NCBI GenBank assembly: GCA_023897205.1
Contig: JAHWDD010000004.1
Span: 1,984,001 to 2,048,000 of the forward strand
Reading direction: 5' to 3'
DNA: 64,000 bases
DNA from: Exophiala sp. HKRS030
Lineage: Eukaryota; Ascomycota; Eurotiomycetes; Chaetothyriales; Herpotrichiellaceae
The notes under the pieces are model-generated. The model was not told where the DNA came from, searched no databases, and was given only the letters and a program-made list of their open reading frames with translations. Within the stretch, counting starts at the first letter, position 1; each line of letters begins with the position of its first letter. A program made the translations under genes and the position numbers. Of this stretch, positions 32,255-43,693 are shown piece by piece.

Positions 32255-33724
32255 ATGGCACAGGAAATCATTTATTTCGGCCGGTTTGTTTCGACACCAA
32301 CACCTGACGAACTTCAAATTCGGACAGGGGCTGTTCTTGTCGATAGCAGCGATGGAAAGGGAATAATACAGAAAGCAGACTGGACCGTTGCTAGCCCTGA
32401 TGATGCTATTATCAAATTCGGAGTCAAGGCGCCTGTGGTAATAGCCAAGGAGAATGGCTTTTTCTTTCCTGGGTTTATAGGCAAGTCTCGATGCACGAGG
32501 TTGGTGCTGGGTAGAGTTGCTAATGATTGTATAGACACTCATATACACGCCTCGCAGTATCCTAATGCTGGAATCTTCGGAAAGTCGACGCTCTTGGACT
32601 GGCTCACCACATACACATTCCCTCTGGAGTCTTCCTACGGCAATGTCAAGTCTCCCATGTACAAGGACGCCGTCGAGCCTCCAGATCCGCTCACCCGGGC
32701 GAACAAGGTGTATAACAGGCTCATCAATCGTACTTTAGCCAATGGTACGACTACCGCTTCGTATTATGCCACTATCCATCTGGAAGCGACCAATTTGCTC
32801 GCACAAATTGCCTTCCAGAAAGGTCAACGAGCATATATTGGGCGTGTGTGCATGGACAGGCCGGAGACATGTCCAGATTACTACCGAGACGAAAGCACCG
32901 AAGAGACAATAACGAACACGAAGGCGAGCATCAAATTTTGCAGAGAGCTTGACCCTTCTGGTGAACTTTTAGCACACATTATCACGCCAAGGTTCGCACC
33001 TAGTTGTCTACCAGAGACCTTGAGTCAACTCGGCGCACTGGCGAAGGATGAGGACCTCAGGGTACAGACTCATATATCTGAAAACCTGAACGAGGTCGAG
33101 CTGGTCCGCGAGTTGTTTCCCGATCAAAAGAGCTATGCTGACGTCTACGATCATCATGGACTGTTGACGGCCAAGACCATTCTAGCACACGCTGTACATC
33201 TCAGCAAGGAGGAGATGCGGCTGGTCAAGCAACGGAACTCGAAGATCAGCCACTGTCCGGCTAGCAACAGTGCTTTGGGAAGCGGCTTCTGTCCAGTGCG
33301 GCAGATGTTGGATGAAGGACTCGAAGTTGGTCTTGGTACCGACGTCAGCGGAGGATACAGCCCCAGCATTCTCGACGCGGCGAGAAATGCTTGCATCGTG
33401 AGCAGGCACGTGGGTCATCTAAACAATGGAGACAGCAAATATAACCTCGGGGTGTCCGAGGCGTTATGGCTTGGTACAATGGGTGGAGCAAAAGTCGTGG
33501 GAATGGAAGGGCGTCTCGGTGGATTTGAGGAGGGCATGCTCTGGGATGTACAAGAGATCAACTTGGGTGAGGTCGGCGAGGATGGTCAAGGCGAAGACAC
33601 CGGTGTAGATATATTCGGATGGGAGCGTTGGGATGATCGGGTTGCCAAATGGCTGTGGAATGGTGATGAGAGGACGGTAGGGCGAGTATGGGTTGGAGGG
33701 AGACTGGTGCATGAGCGGCGATGA
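32255..33724 (+). CDS. Guanine deaminase
   Basis: Zinc hydrolase converting guanine to xanthine in purine salvage/catabolism; cytosolic. The frame is open throughout (489 codons), but 18 codons just before the metal motif do not fit the family. Removing 32481-32534 as a 54-nt GC-AG intron (donor AG|GCAAGT, branch GCTAATG, acceptor ATAG) restores FFPGFIDTHIHASQYPNAG. The product is then 471 residues. Zinc and active-site motifs are HIH in DTHIHASQ, HISE, LAHAVHLS, HCPASN and GTDVSGGYSP. The intron length is a multiple of three with no stop, so retention would insert 18 residues next to the zinc site rather than truncate the protein. The amidohydrolase identity is secure; the intron is inferred. 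Confidence 0.93.
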   Translation: MAQEIIYFGRFVSTPTPDELQIRTGAVLVDSSDGKGIIQKADWTVASPDDAIIKFGVKAPVVIAKENGFFFPGFIGKSRCTRLVLGRVANDCIDTHIHASQYPNAGIFGKSTLLDWLTTYTFPLESSYGNVKSPMYKDAVEPPDPLTRANKVYNRLINRTLANGTTTASYYATIHLEATNLLAQIAFQKGQRAYIGRVCMDRPETCPDYYRDESTEETITNTKASIKFCRELDPSGELLAHIITPRFAPSCLPETLSQLGALAKDEDLRVQTHISENLNEVELVRELFPDQKSYADVYDHHGLLTAKTILAHAVHLSKEEMRLVKQRNSKISHCPASNSALGSGFCPVRQMLDEGLEVGLGTDVSGGYSPSILDAARNACIVSRHVGHLNNGDSKYNLGVSEALWLGTMGGAKVVGMEGRLGGFEEGMLWDVQEINLGEVGEDGQGEDTGVDIFGWERWDDRVAKWLWNGDERTVGRVWVGGRLVHERR

Positions 33725-34096
33725 TGACTTCCCTACCCTATCAACATTGATGCTGTGCTAAGAGTAGAGCATGTGTTAGGTGCTTTGGAATACAAACGAT
33801 TCGAGGCAGCTTTACGGAGTACTCGTACTCGCACTCCGATCATAGTAGACGTAGACGAGGCTGTGAATTGGCTGGCTTAGGTAAATAATCAGTAACAGCC
33901 TCGGATATCGCCTCCGCATTATTCTCGAGGATCGAGTTCATGTGTTTTCACGTGGAGTATTCGCCCGTCAACAATGGCTGCACGCTTTCTTCCCTAGTTT
34001 TCAACGACTACACACTACTATGCTGTACTGTGTGGATTCTGCAAGCTAAGCAGTTACAGCGATGAACGGTCCTTGTGACCTGCATATTTCCTCACA
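33725..34096. other. Intergenic, NTE1 promoter
   Basis: About 370 nt. Contains the fused motif TACGGAGTACTCGTAC at 33813-33828. No gene. Confidence 0.5.
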
Positions 34097-37000
34097 ATGT
34101 CCTCTCCGGCATCGTCGATGGGCGCGTATACGTCTTCCTCCCTCCCCACGCTATCCGCCTCCATGAAATCGGTGGGACAACAAGTTGCTGGCAGAGGCTC
34201 ATCCTCGGGCTTCAGTCGTGCTATTGTGGGAGCTGTTACCTTTATACCAGGTGCTTTGTTCTGGCTCATTACGTTCACGACAATCACCTTACCAACATGG
34301 TTGTTTACACTGTTCTCCATGAGCCTGACTTTCACCATGAACTTCACCACTTTGTAAGCAGGAAGGTCTCCGAACACGATGCTCAGCTAACATGTGGTAT
34401 GTAGGCTCTTGATCGCCCTACTCATTGTCTCGACCATCAGCTGGTTCATTCGCTATCGTTTCCTCAATGTCTACACTCGCCTGCCACAGGAGCCCCAGAG
34501 AAAAGAGCCGCAGATAGATCTATTTCCAGACACACAAGAAGGGGATTCGAAGCCAGGGCTGTCAAACTACCTTGATGAATTTTTGAGCGCGATCAAGGTG
34601 TTTGGATACTTGGAAAGACCGGTCTTCCATGAGTTGACCAGGACAATGCAGACTAGAAAGCTCATTGCTGGGGAAACGCTGCTGCTCGAGGAAGAGAAGG
34701 GCTTTTGCCTGGTTGTGGACGGTCTTGTCCAGATCTTTGTCAAGTCGTTGAGAGACGCTTCTGAGGGCAATACTGAGCAAATAGACCTCTTTGGCGAAGA
34801 AGAGGGGTACCATGAAGGTAATCAAGGATACCAATTGCTTACAGAAGTCAAGAACGGAGCGTCCATGTCCTCCCTCTTTTCCATCTTGTCACTCTTCACC
34901 GAAGACGTAAAGCTACGACACGACGACCGCAACCCTGCTGCTCCAGTCTTCCATAATAACACCTCTCATACACCCGAGTCAGACATCGCTAGCCCTGCAA
35001 CCCAGCCTTCGACGCCAGCCGCGGCACTTTCTGGACCCCAAGGCCATATGCATAGACAAAGACTGCCTGCGGTTCCTCCATTGACTCTTGAGCCTCCCTT
35101 TGACGAGCGCGAATATCCAACGCCTGGAGCGAATACAAGGAAGGCCGCGTCAGCACACCCTGATATCGTTGCCCGAGCTACAGTGGACACTACAATCGCA
35201 ATCATCCCAGCAAGCGCCTTTCGCCGATTGACGAGAGTGTATCCCAAAGCCACGGCTCACATAGTCCAAGTGATCTTGACACGGCTGCATCGAGTAACAT
35301 TGTCTACCGCTCATCAGTACTTGGGACTGACTTCGGAAGTTTTGCAAATTGAGAAGTCGATGAACAGGTTCACGAGCTTCGATCTGCCCAACCATCTGCG
35401 AGGAGCTGCCCTCGACAGGTTGAAAGACAAGTTCAACAAAGAACGGGATCGCATTGGCCCGGAAGAGCTGACTAAAGGGATCGCCTTGCACAATCCCTCT
35501 GTAAACCGGCGAAGATCATCAAGCGGGCTACGAAGGGAAGCTGCCATTGCTGCCAGAGCGGCTGCTGCTCGTGGAGCTCCACTGGCAATGACGCCGAATG
35601 TCACGCGTCCTGTACTGGGTGATAGAAATGTTAGTTCTGGGGATCTTCACGGGAGCTCAAGACCTAGCCAGAGACCGATCAGCATGCACATTCGATCTAC
35701 TTCCAACTGGACGGGCATGGGTGCCCCGGAACCCTCGAAGTTGGATCTAAGTAGTCCTCTGGGGGGCCGCGAGCAGGCCTACTTTTCTCCATTCGGCAAT
35801 GACATGCCGCATCGACAAGATTCTGTGGCCGAAGATGGCTTATTTAGAGAATCTGTCTTGGAATGCATGGCCAAGGCACTCGGTCTCAACGAGCCCATTA
35901 ATCAGTCGTTGAGACGCGGACCTGCGTCTGTCGAACAGAGCCCACGTCTTGTTTCGTACGACGCAAGAAGGCAAACTGCAATTTTCAACAACGCATTCGG
36001 GTTCATCGACGCGTTTGATGAGCTAGGCGACGGTGATTCTGAGTCAGTATCCACGTCGATGACTAGCGTCAACGGCCTGCAGGGTCAATCTTTGCATGAC
36101 GAATTAATCGATGATGTGGAAATTGTCTTCTTTCCCAAAGGATCAGTTCTAGTTGAGCAGGGTGAGAGAAACCCTGGTCTTTACTACGTTATTGACGGAT
36201 TCCTGGACGTCAGTATCCCAGTCGAAGAGAAGGAGGAAAGGAAAATGGCATATTCCTCAAGAGCTAGCGCAAATGGCCATGACGAGCCATTCCCCCGACT
36301 ACGACGCACAAAAACGTCGACTTCCCGGGCTTCGTCGATGCCCGGTGGCCCCGGTCACTCTCGAGAAGGGAAGCGGATGGTCCAAAAGTCGCTCTTCCTG
36401 GTTAAACCTGGAGGCATCGCAGGGTACATCGGAACTTTATCATCTTACCGTTCCTTTACAGATGTCACGGCCAAGACGGATGTGTATGTTGGCTTTCTGC
36501 CTCGTGCAGCTCTGGAACGTGTTGCAGAGAAATATCCTATTGTTCTTTTGACGATGGCTAAGCGGTTGACGAGTCTACTCCCCCGTCTCATCCTTCACAT
36601 CGACTTCGCCTTGGAATGGGTGCAAGTTGACGCGGGCCAAGTCATACATCATCAAGGAGATGAGAGTGATGCCATTTATATCGTTCTAAACGGTCGACTG
36701 AGAGCAGTCCGCGAAGCTGAGAGTGGAAATATGCGGGTTGCAGGAGAATATGGCCAGGGTGAAAGCATCGGAGAGCTGGAAGTCATGACAGATGCGACCA
36801 GACCGGCAACGCTGCATGCAATACGAGACACGGAACTCACCAAATTTCCGAGGAGCTTGTTCAACAGTCTTGCTCAGGAACATCCGACAATAACAATACA
36901 AATATCAAAGCTGATTGCTCAACGAATGCGAGCATTGGTAGAAGCTCCCTTGACGGAGAAGGGCCAGGAGAGAAAGAAAGCAGCCGTGGGCGAGACTCAG

Positions 37001-38635
37001 ACGTCGAATTACAATCTACGGACCATAGCAGTGCTGCCAATCACTACTGGAGTGCCCGTGATCGAATTCGGCAATCGACTGTTGGCAGCCCTGAGTCAAG
37101 TCGGTGTTATGAACGGGGTGTCGCTACTAAACCAAGCCATCATCCTCAACCACCTTGGACGTCATGCATTCAGTCGAATGGGTCGGTTAAAACTGTCACA
37201 ATATCTCGCAGATCTCGAGGAGAAATACGGCATGCTGCTCTATATCGCTGATACTAGTGTCAACGCTCCATGGACTCAGACTTGCATTGCACAAGCTGAC
37301 TGCATCTTGCTGGTTGGTTTAGCCGAAGCCTCCTCTAGCATTGGTGAATACGAGAGGTTTCTGCTCGGTATGAAGACCACGGCTCGCAAAGATCTCGTTC
37401 TTCTGCACGTTGACCGCTATGTCCGACCTGGACTTACGAGAAAGTGGCTGAGAAATCGAATGTGGATCAACGGGGGCCACCATCACCTCCAAATGGCGTT
37501 CCGAGTCAGTCCCGAGGCTACGCCTCATGCTCAGCCTAGGCGACTTGGAACTGCTATCAAGCAGAGAGTGCAGGTCATACAAGCAGAGATCCAGAAATAC
37601 ACGTCACGGAGAGTTCGACAAGCTCCTCTGTATTCGACAGACACGCCGTTCAAAGGTGACTTCCATCGACTGGCAAGACGGCTATGTGGCAAGTCTGTGG
37701 GCCTCGTCCTTGGCGGAGGTGGTGCTCGGGGTATTGCTCACGTCGGAGTCATTCGAGCTCTGGAGGAGGCTGGCATCCCCATCGACATCATTGGCGGCAC
37801 ATCGATTGGGGCTTTCATGGGTGCCCTCTACGCACGCGACGCTGATGTGGTACCTATGTTTGGTCGAGCAAAGCAGTTTGCTGGTCGAATGGGCAGCATG
37901 TGGCGTTTCGCGTTGGATCTTACCTACCCGTCTGCATCGTACACGACAGGCCATGAATTCAACCGGGGTATCTTCAAGATTTTTGGTGATTCGCAGATCG
38001 AAGACTTTTGGCTCTCCTTCTATTGCAACACGACAAACATTAGCAAGTCCCGGGCGGAGATTCATACGTCGGGATACGCGTGGCGGTACGTCCGTGCAAG
38101 CATGTCTTTGGCCGGCTTAATTCCACCAATTTGTGACGACGGTAGCATGCTTCTGGACGGTGGATATATTGACAATCTCACCGTCGCACACATGAAGAGC
38201 TTGGGAGCAGACCTTGTATTTGCCGTGGACGTGGGCAGCCAGGATGACGATACACCACAGCAATACGGTGACACGCTTTCTGGATTTTGGGCACTGTTGA
38301 ATCGCTGGAATCCATTCTCCTCGATACCAAACCCGCCCAGCCTCAGTGATATTCAAGCGCGATTGGCGTATGTCAGTTCTGTGGATGCGCTGGAGAGAGC
38401 GAAGAATACACCAGGTTGCTTGTATATGAGGCCACCAATTGACGCGTACGGGACGTTGCAATTTGCAAGTTTCCAGGAGATTGTCGAAATTGGACACTCG
38501 TATGCCAAAGAGTTCCTGGCTCGTTTGAAAAGTGAAGGTGAATTGGACGGTGTAATTGATGCATGGGCCGCAGACAATGATGAGAAGGGCAAGCAGCTGC
38601 TTCGGGCTCTGGCACCGAGAAGAGCCTCGATATAG
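34097..38635 (+). CDS. NTE1: Lysophospholipase NTE1 (neuropathy target esterase family)
   Basis: ER-membrane phospholipase B that deacylates phosphatidylcholine to glycerophosphocholine. Exons 34097-34353 and 34405-38635 (51-nt intron, GTAAGC, GCTAAC branch, GTAG acceptor, phase 2) give 1495 residues, the usual length. An N-terminal pair of hydrophobic segments (about 45-110) is split by the intron. Three cyclic-nucleotide-binding-like domains follow at roughly 130-290, 610-790 and 790-900 (for example [21 protein letters not shown]). The patatin domain has the oxyanion box [12 protein letters not shown] near 1190, nucleophile Ser in GTSIG near 1217, and catalytic Asp in DGGYIDN near 1337. 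Low-complexity Ser/Pro/Arg segments link the regulatory domains. All catalytic elements are intact. Confidence 0.95.
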
Positions 38636-39070
38636 GTGTAGCGTTACCTGCCTGGGTAGCTGTTAAACGCGTATACGAACAGTGATTTTGTTGTCTATTG
38701 CCTCTACCTAGATCAGCCCTTGATTGTCTATCCATCTAGTGTAGCGAAAAAGAGATCCATACGATACATGATGTCAACGGCTGCCATTGTCGTGTTTAAT
38801 TGGTGGATCTTGCAGCGATTTGGCGAGATCCGCAGATCCGACGTGGACGAGGCTGCATCGAATTGGTGCTGACATCGTGACGTCGAGATGTAAAATGCAG
38901 CGGTCATGAACCACGACAAAAATCTGTCAAGATGTTTGAAACCATGGCATAACTCGTACTCTCCTCGTGTTCAGGTTGTTCTTTCAAGAGTGTTCCTCCT
39001 CGGAAAGACTTCCTTCCAGCCCTTTCCCCTCAAGTCTGGTTCTTTCACTATTCCCAGTGAGTGGTGATTG
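38636..39070. other. Intergenic, FAD oxidoreductase promoter
   Basis: About 435 nt between two plus-strand genes. No gene or strong motif seen. Confidence 0.5.
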
Positions 39071-40894
39071 ATGGACAGTGCATCCTTCCGCCACGACGTC
39101 GAAAGGGACAGCATGTCTCAAAAACCACTGAATCCTGGAGATGGTCGACGGAAGAAAAAGGTACTCATTGTGGGCGCCGGTGCCGCCGGCATGTCCTGCG
39201 CACACCACCTGAGCCAGAGCCCTGACAAGTACGACATCACTCTCATCGACGCGGTAGATTACTGCGGCGGCCAGGCCTTCGCGGTGCCACTGAAGGACAA
39301 AGAGCGCCATGGGGCCAGCTGGTTCAATCAAGGCGTCCAGGGCGGCAGCTACATCTTCCACCACACACTGACCATGTTCGCCCGACAAGGCTACCACGCC
39401 GATCCGGTCAATCTGCAGGTTTCGTTTGGCAAAGACGACACCTTCTGGACCAACGTCTTCCCGACCGAGTTGATCGCTCACCACCAAAAAGAAGTCAAGC
39501 GCCTCGCGTTCGCACTCAAGTTCATGCGCTGGTTCGAGATCCTGTTCGCCCTCGTGCCCATGAAGATTTTCTTCAAGCTCTGGATGTTCTCCGAGGAGTT
39601 CACAAACACCGTCGCCCTGCCCATGGTCGCATTGTTCTTGGGCACGGGCAACTATGCGCCAGAAGTGCCGACTATGATGCTCGAACGTCTCTGTACCAGC
39701 CCGACGTATGGCATGTGGTATCCGTACGACGACAAGAGCATCGCCTCCAACATGCCACCGATGGTTGTGTTTCCCAATTTCTCCGAGTTTTACGAGACGT
39801 GGCGCAAGGATCTCGTCGACCGCGGCGTAAATGTCCGTCTGTCGACGGAACTCGTGGCGGTGTTGAAACGCGACCGCAAATCTGGTGTCGTCGTTTCACT
39901 GAAAAAGCGGACGCCTGCGCCTGACCACCACAACCCGAACGGTGGGGATCCTGAAGCGCCCACGTTCGAGGAACACTACGATGAACTCGTCCTCTGCTGC
40001 CTTGCCGACACGGCCAAGCGTGTCTTGGATCGGACTTGTTCGTGGCGCGAGCGGAAGGTCCTAGGATCCGCCAAATTCTCGGACGACATCACCATCACGC
40101 ACACGGACTCGGAGTACATGAAGAAGAACTATCAGAATTTCTACGACGAGTCCCTCGCCGTCCAGAGCCTGTCCGGGTCGGACCAGAGCGCACGCTGCGA
40201 CGCGGCACGGAAAACCTTCCGGCCCATGTACTACATCAAAATGTACGAGGAGGACCGGTCGAAGTTGGAGATGTGCTTTGACACGACCAACTACCAGGCG
40301 CAGTTCCCGGAGAACGTCCCGTTCGAAGACCACGTCTTCCAAACCATATACCTGAACAAGGACCGCGACGGGCACCTCTGGACCGACCACGAGATTGACG
40401 AGTCCAAGATCATCCGCAAGGACTGGTGGCACCAGTTGTGCCACAGCTACACGCACTACCTGTTCGTGGTGCCGTGGATGATGTTCCTGCAGGGCAGGAG
40501 GCACGTGAGGTACGCAAGCAGTTGGACCATGGTGAATGCCCACGAGGTCGCCATCATGGCTGGCATCGCGGCCGCTGTGGACTTAGGGGCAGAGTACCCT
40601 GAAGATTTGGAGAATGATAAGTTCGCACTCTTGTCCTTCAGGCTGTATTACCTCCTGGTCTATGGCAAGTGGTACCGACGGAGGCATTCCAAAATGAAAG
40701 GCGGTTCCGGGAAGCAGCAGCAGAGTCAGAAGGCAAGTGAGGGCCAGAGCTGGGCCAGTGGATTGTACGGGAGTGTGTACAAGGGCCCTGGTGTCGTCGA
40801 GGAAGAAAGGACGACATGGAGGGAGGAGATGAAGATGGGGAGGAGTACGGGGAACTTGGCTGATGCGGTCAACAAGGATAGAAGTCAACCTTGA
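39071..40894 (+). CDS. FAD-dependent oxidoreductase (amine-oxidase-like Rossmann protein)
   Basis: 607 residues, no intron, starting at the ATG at 39071. A dinucleotide-binding motif VLIVGAGAAGMSCAHHL lies at about residues 31-47, followed by an acidic residue ending the second strand (ITLIDAVDYCGG), a standard FAD ADP-binding fold. A hydrophobic helix (ILFALVPMKIFFKLW) near 155-170 suggests membrane contact. The C-terminus is charged and Ser/Gln-rich (GSGKQQQSQKASEGQS). The closing conserved box WTMVNAHEVAIMAGIAAAVDLG is typical of a fungal family annotated as FAD/NAD(P)-binding or amine-oxidase-like proteins. The substrate is unknown. High GC at third positions gives long antisense frames that I discount. 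Confidence 0.82.
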   Translation: MDSASFRHDVERDSMSQKPLNPGDGRRKKKVLIVGAGAAGMSCAHHLSQSPDKYDITLIDAVDYCGGQAFAVPLKDKERHGASWFNQGVQGGSYIFHHTLTMFARQGYHADPVNLQVSFGKDDTFWTNVFPTELIAHHQKEVKRLAFALKFMRWFEILFALVPMKIFFKLWMFSEEFTNTVALPMVALFLGTGNYAPEVPTMMLERLCTSPTYGMWYPYDDKSIASNMPPMVVFPNFSEFYETWRKDLVDRGVNVRLSTELVAVLKRDRKSGVVVSLKKRTPAPDHHNPNGGDPEAPTFEEHYDELVLCCLADTAKRVLDRTCSWRERKVLGSAKFSDDITITHTDSEYMKKNYQNFYDESLAVQSLSGSDQSARCDAARKTFRPMYYIKMYEEDRSKLEMCFDTTNYQAQFPENVPFEDHVFQTIYLNKDRDGHLWTDHEIDESKIIRKDWWHQLCHSYTHYLFVVPWMMFLQGRRHVRYASSWTMVNAHEVAIMAGIAAAVDLGAEYPEDLENDKFALLSFRLYYLLVYGKWYRRRHSKMKGGSGKQQQSQKASEGQSWASGLYGSVYKGPGVVEEERTTWREEMKMGRSTGNLADAVNKDRSQP

Positions 40895-41928
40895 TAATAA
40901 ACAGAATGTGTTCGAGTACTGTCCGGATACACATCTTCGATAGTGGTCGCGTGAGCACTTGTGGTTACGGAGTAAATGATTGTGAAATGGCCAGCTTACC
41001 AATACATGTTCAGGTGTTTTATATCGAGTATGAAGCACTTCACCAGTCATGGAAATGAAAAGATAAGGTACTTGCTAAGCGGAGTACAGTACCATGGGAT
41101 GCTCGTCATAGTGGATGATGGGTCGGGATCAGCTTTTGCACAGAGTCGATGCACTATTCCCCTCCGAACGAGTACGGAATATGCCTACGAACCGTCATGG
41201 TGTGCCTAACTTTAGCGGCCTTGGTAAGTAACCGTAAGGGCTTCATTGTGGGTGTCTCGTCCCTAATGTCACTTAGTGAGCCCTGATGACGCCCCTAATG
41301 GAACCTCGATCAACCTACTTTGATGAGCCTAGTGAAGCCCCCCTCCCCAGCCTCCAAAACGCTAACTTGGGCGCAAGTAGGTACAAATGAGCGCCGGGAG
41401 CAATTTCACTAACGAGAGAGAGCAGCGCCTAGTGAAGTAGTTCTTGCATTATTCTGCATCAGTGGATGCTTTTATTGGCTGCGCCTCAGCTCCATTTTTG
41501 CTTCCCTCAAGTAGTTGTAACCCGCCATTGGGAATCACCTTGGGTTGAAGAAAGTCAGCATCCTCGTCCCGTACATACTTTGCGCTGCCACCGCAATCTT
41601 GGATTCTTGTTGACTCTCTGCGCTGCTCTCTCAATAATCACTTGCTTTTCATACCGTGCGTTTGGTCGACGACGTAACAGCATAGTCTTATTTCCTACCT
41701 ACCTGGGTAATTTATTGGTTCCCTCCACGCCGAATATCGATCACCGGGTTCCTGTCAAAACCGGAGAAAAGAGGGCTTGAGCGTCGCGCGTCCGAGCTTT
41801 TTCTCGAAAAGTTGTCGCCTGGAAGATTCCCTCGAACAATTACGCCATACTTTCTTTGCTCATTTTCCCCTCGTGTTCCTTACCTACTCACCTGTCATCC
41901 ACGCTCATATTCTTGAGAAAGAACGAAC
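40895..41928. other. Intergenic with short repeats
   Basis: About 1 kb. Contains TACGGAGTA (40966-40974) and a cluster of CCCTAATG and CCTAGTGA repeats between 41261 and 41437. No coding frame supported; the leader before 41929 is CT-rich. Confidence 0.5.
41261..41437. repeat. Cluster of short direct repeats (CCCTAATG, CCTAGTGAAG)
   Basis: CCCTAATG occurs at 41261-41268 and 41293-41300. CCTAGTGAAG occurs at 41328-41337 and 41428-41437, exactly 100 bp apart, and TTAGTGAG lies at 41273-41280. The block sits in the promoter of the CBM48 gene; function unknown. Confidence 0.5.
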
Positions 41929-43693
41929 ATGGGCAGCTTTGTTTTCAAATGGTAAGAAACCCTCCTGGCTTCCCCCAACGCATTGCGAAAAGCATGACGG
42001 TAAGCTAACCCAGTTTTTCCGCAGGCCGCACCCTGATGCGGACGATGTCCATGTCACCGGCACCTTTGACGATTGGGGAAAGACGGAAAAGTTAAACAAG
42101 GTCGGCGAGGTCTGGGAGAAAGAGGTGCAATTGCCAAAAGCCGATGAAAAGATTTTGTACAAGTTCGTGGTCAACGACAACTGGGTCATCGACACAGAAG
42201 CCCCCCATGAGGACGACGGTCATGGCAACGTGAACAATGTCCTGCTGCCAGAAAACATCAAGACAAAAGCGGATGCTCTGACGACGTCGAGCGCTGCGCC
42301 AGAAAGCACCACCGCAGCATTGGCTGGTGCGGTTCCTTTGGAGCCTAGGAAAGAAGCTACCGAAGGTAAGCTGTGATTGAAATTTGTTTGTCAATGCCGG
42401 ATGTGACAAAACAGTCCTAACTGTGCTCTACTTGTAGTCACTTCTGCGAGCGACTCCGCCCCCAATAATGAAGTTACTAAGAGCAGTCCGCCAGGTGCAT
42501 TTCCGGAAACACCCCAGCAGGAATCCGAGTCCTATGGTGTCAACCCACTCCCCCCAACTGCCGGCGCAGGCAATCCCGTAACTCTTCCTGCTGGCGAAGC
42601 AGTCCCTCCCCCGGGAGAGGTTACTTCCAACAGCGTCCACTCCGCCGTCACTCAGTCACAGGAAGATTACGAGAAGGCAGGCACAACACTTCCGATGATC
42701 GGAGGAGTACTTCCTGGCGTTGGGGCCATGGCCGCCGCGAACACCTCCTCAGGCAAGAAAGAAAACCTCATTCCCGAATCATCGCTGCCCATGGGCGAAG
42801 GCGCGACTTCGGCGCTCGATGCCTCGGGTCCTACAATCACATCTGCTGCCCCAACTTCGACAACTGCCGCTTTGGCTGGACAAGTACCTTTGGAAGAGCG
42901 CAAGCCGGCCACCGTCGTTTCAGAGCAGGCGACAACGGAGACCGTACCAGAAGTCGTACAGGAATCTATCGAAAAGGCCCACACATCTCCTGAAGCCACT
43001 ACTTCTGCCGAGGCTGTCAAGGAAAAGGCAGAGGTGGAACAAGAGCTGATGAAGAAGGTGCCGGAGGCTGAGGAAGCTGGGGAACCCGCGCCAACCATCG
43101 CAGCAGCCACTTCGGAGACCGCTCCAACGTCCGCTACCAGCCCCTCGACCGGCGCTGTGCCCGGGACTTCGTCTGCTGCTGCTGCTGCCGTCGCAGATGG
43201 CGCCGAGGGTGGCGAAACACCAAGTGAAGTCACCAAGGCCACCCACCCCGTTGAGAAAACGGAAGCCGACAACACGGAATACGCACCGCCCGTTACTACT
43301 AGCAGTGCCCCTGGCGTTTCTGGTGCGGCAGCTGCTGCGGTCTCAGATGGCGCGGAGGATCCTACTCTTGCCGATGAGCCTGCCGTTCGCATGATGAACC
43401 AAAACGAATCTGGCGAGCCAACAAGCGCCACCGAGGCTGCGAAGACGGAGGCGACTCCAGCGGCGGAAGCTACACCCAAGGCAAGCGCAAAGACCGAGAC
43501 CCCTGCAGCGGCTGCAGCAACTCCTGAATCGAAGAAGGAGACGGCGGCAGCACCTACTCCTTCATCTGGAACTGGCACTAGCACTCCTCAGAAGGCGACT
43601 ACAACTACTCCTGCCGAAAGCCCTGCATCAGCCTCAAAGGAGAAAAAGAAGAAGCACCGAATCAGTTCTTTGTTCAAAAAGATCTTCGACTAA
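41929..43693 (+). CDS. CBM48/AMPK-type glycogen-binding domain protein (Crp1/Mdg1-like)
   Basis: Three exons, 41929-41951, 42025-42365 and 42438-43693 (introns GTAAGA...CGCAG and GTAAGC...GTAG; phases agree), give 539 residues. The N-terminal domain (about residues 5-95) is an AMPK1/CBM48 module, with FVFKWPHPDADDVHVTGTFDDW, WEKEVQLPKADEKILYKFVV and DNWVIDTEAPHEDDGHGNVNNV, as in yeast Crp1 (cruciform-DNA-recognising) and Mdg1. The rest is Ala/Thr/Glu/Pro-rich and disordered. It has imperfect duplicated modules: STTAALAGAVPLEPRKEAT versus STTAALAGQVPLEERKPAT, and SSAAAAAVADGAE versus SGAAAAAVSDGAE. It ends with a basic KKKKHRISSLFKKIF segment, a possible amphipathic anchor. Binding partner (glycogen-like glucan, DNA or membrane) is not decided by sequence. 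Confidence 0.88.

Noticed and set aside
41200..41460. Possible RNA gene in the repeat-rich stretch
   Set aside because: I looked for tRNA A/B boxes and cloverleaf pairing here and in other gaps and found none that hold.
42667..43584. 305-codon minus-strand frame rich in Ala/Ser/Val
   Set aside because: Exact antisense shadow of the Ala/Thr/Glu-rich CBM48 protein exon; low complexity and no domain.
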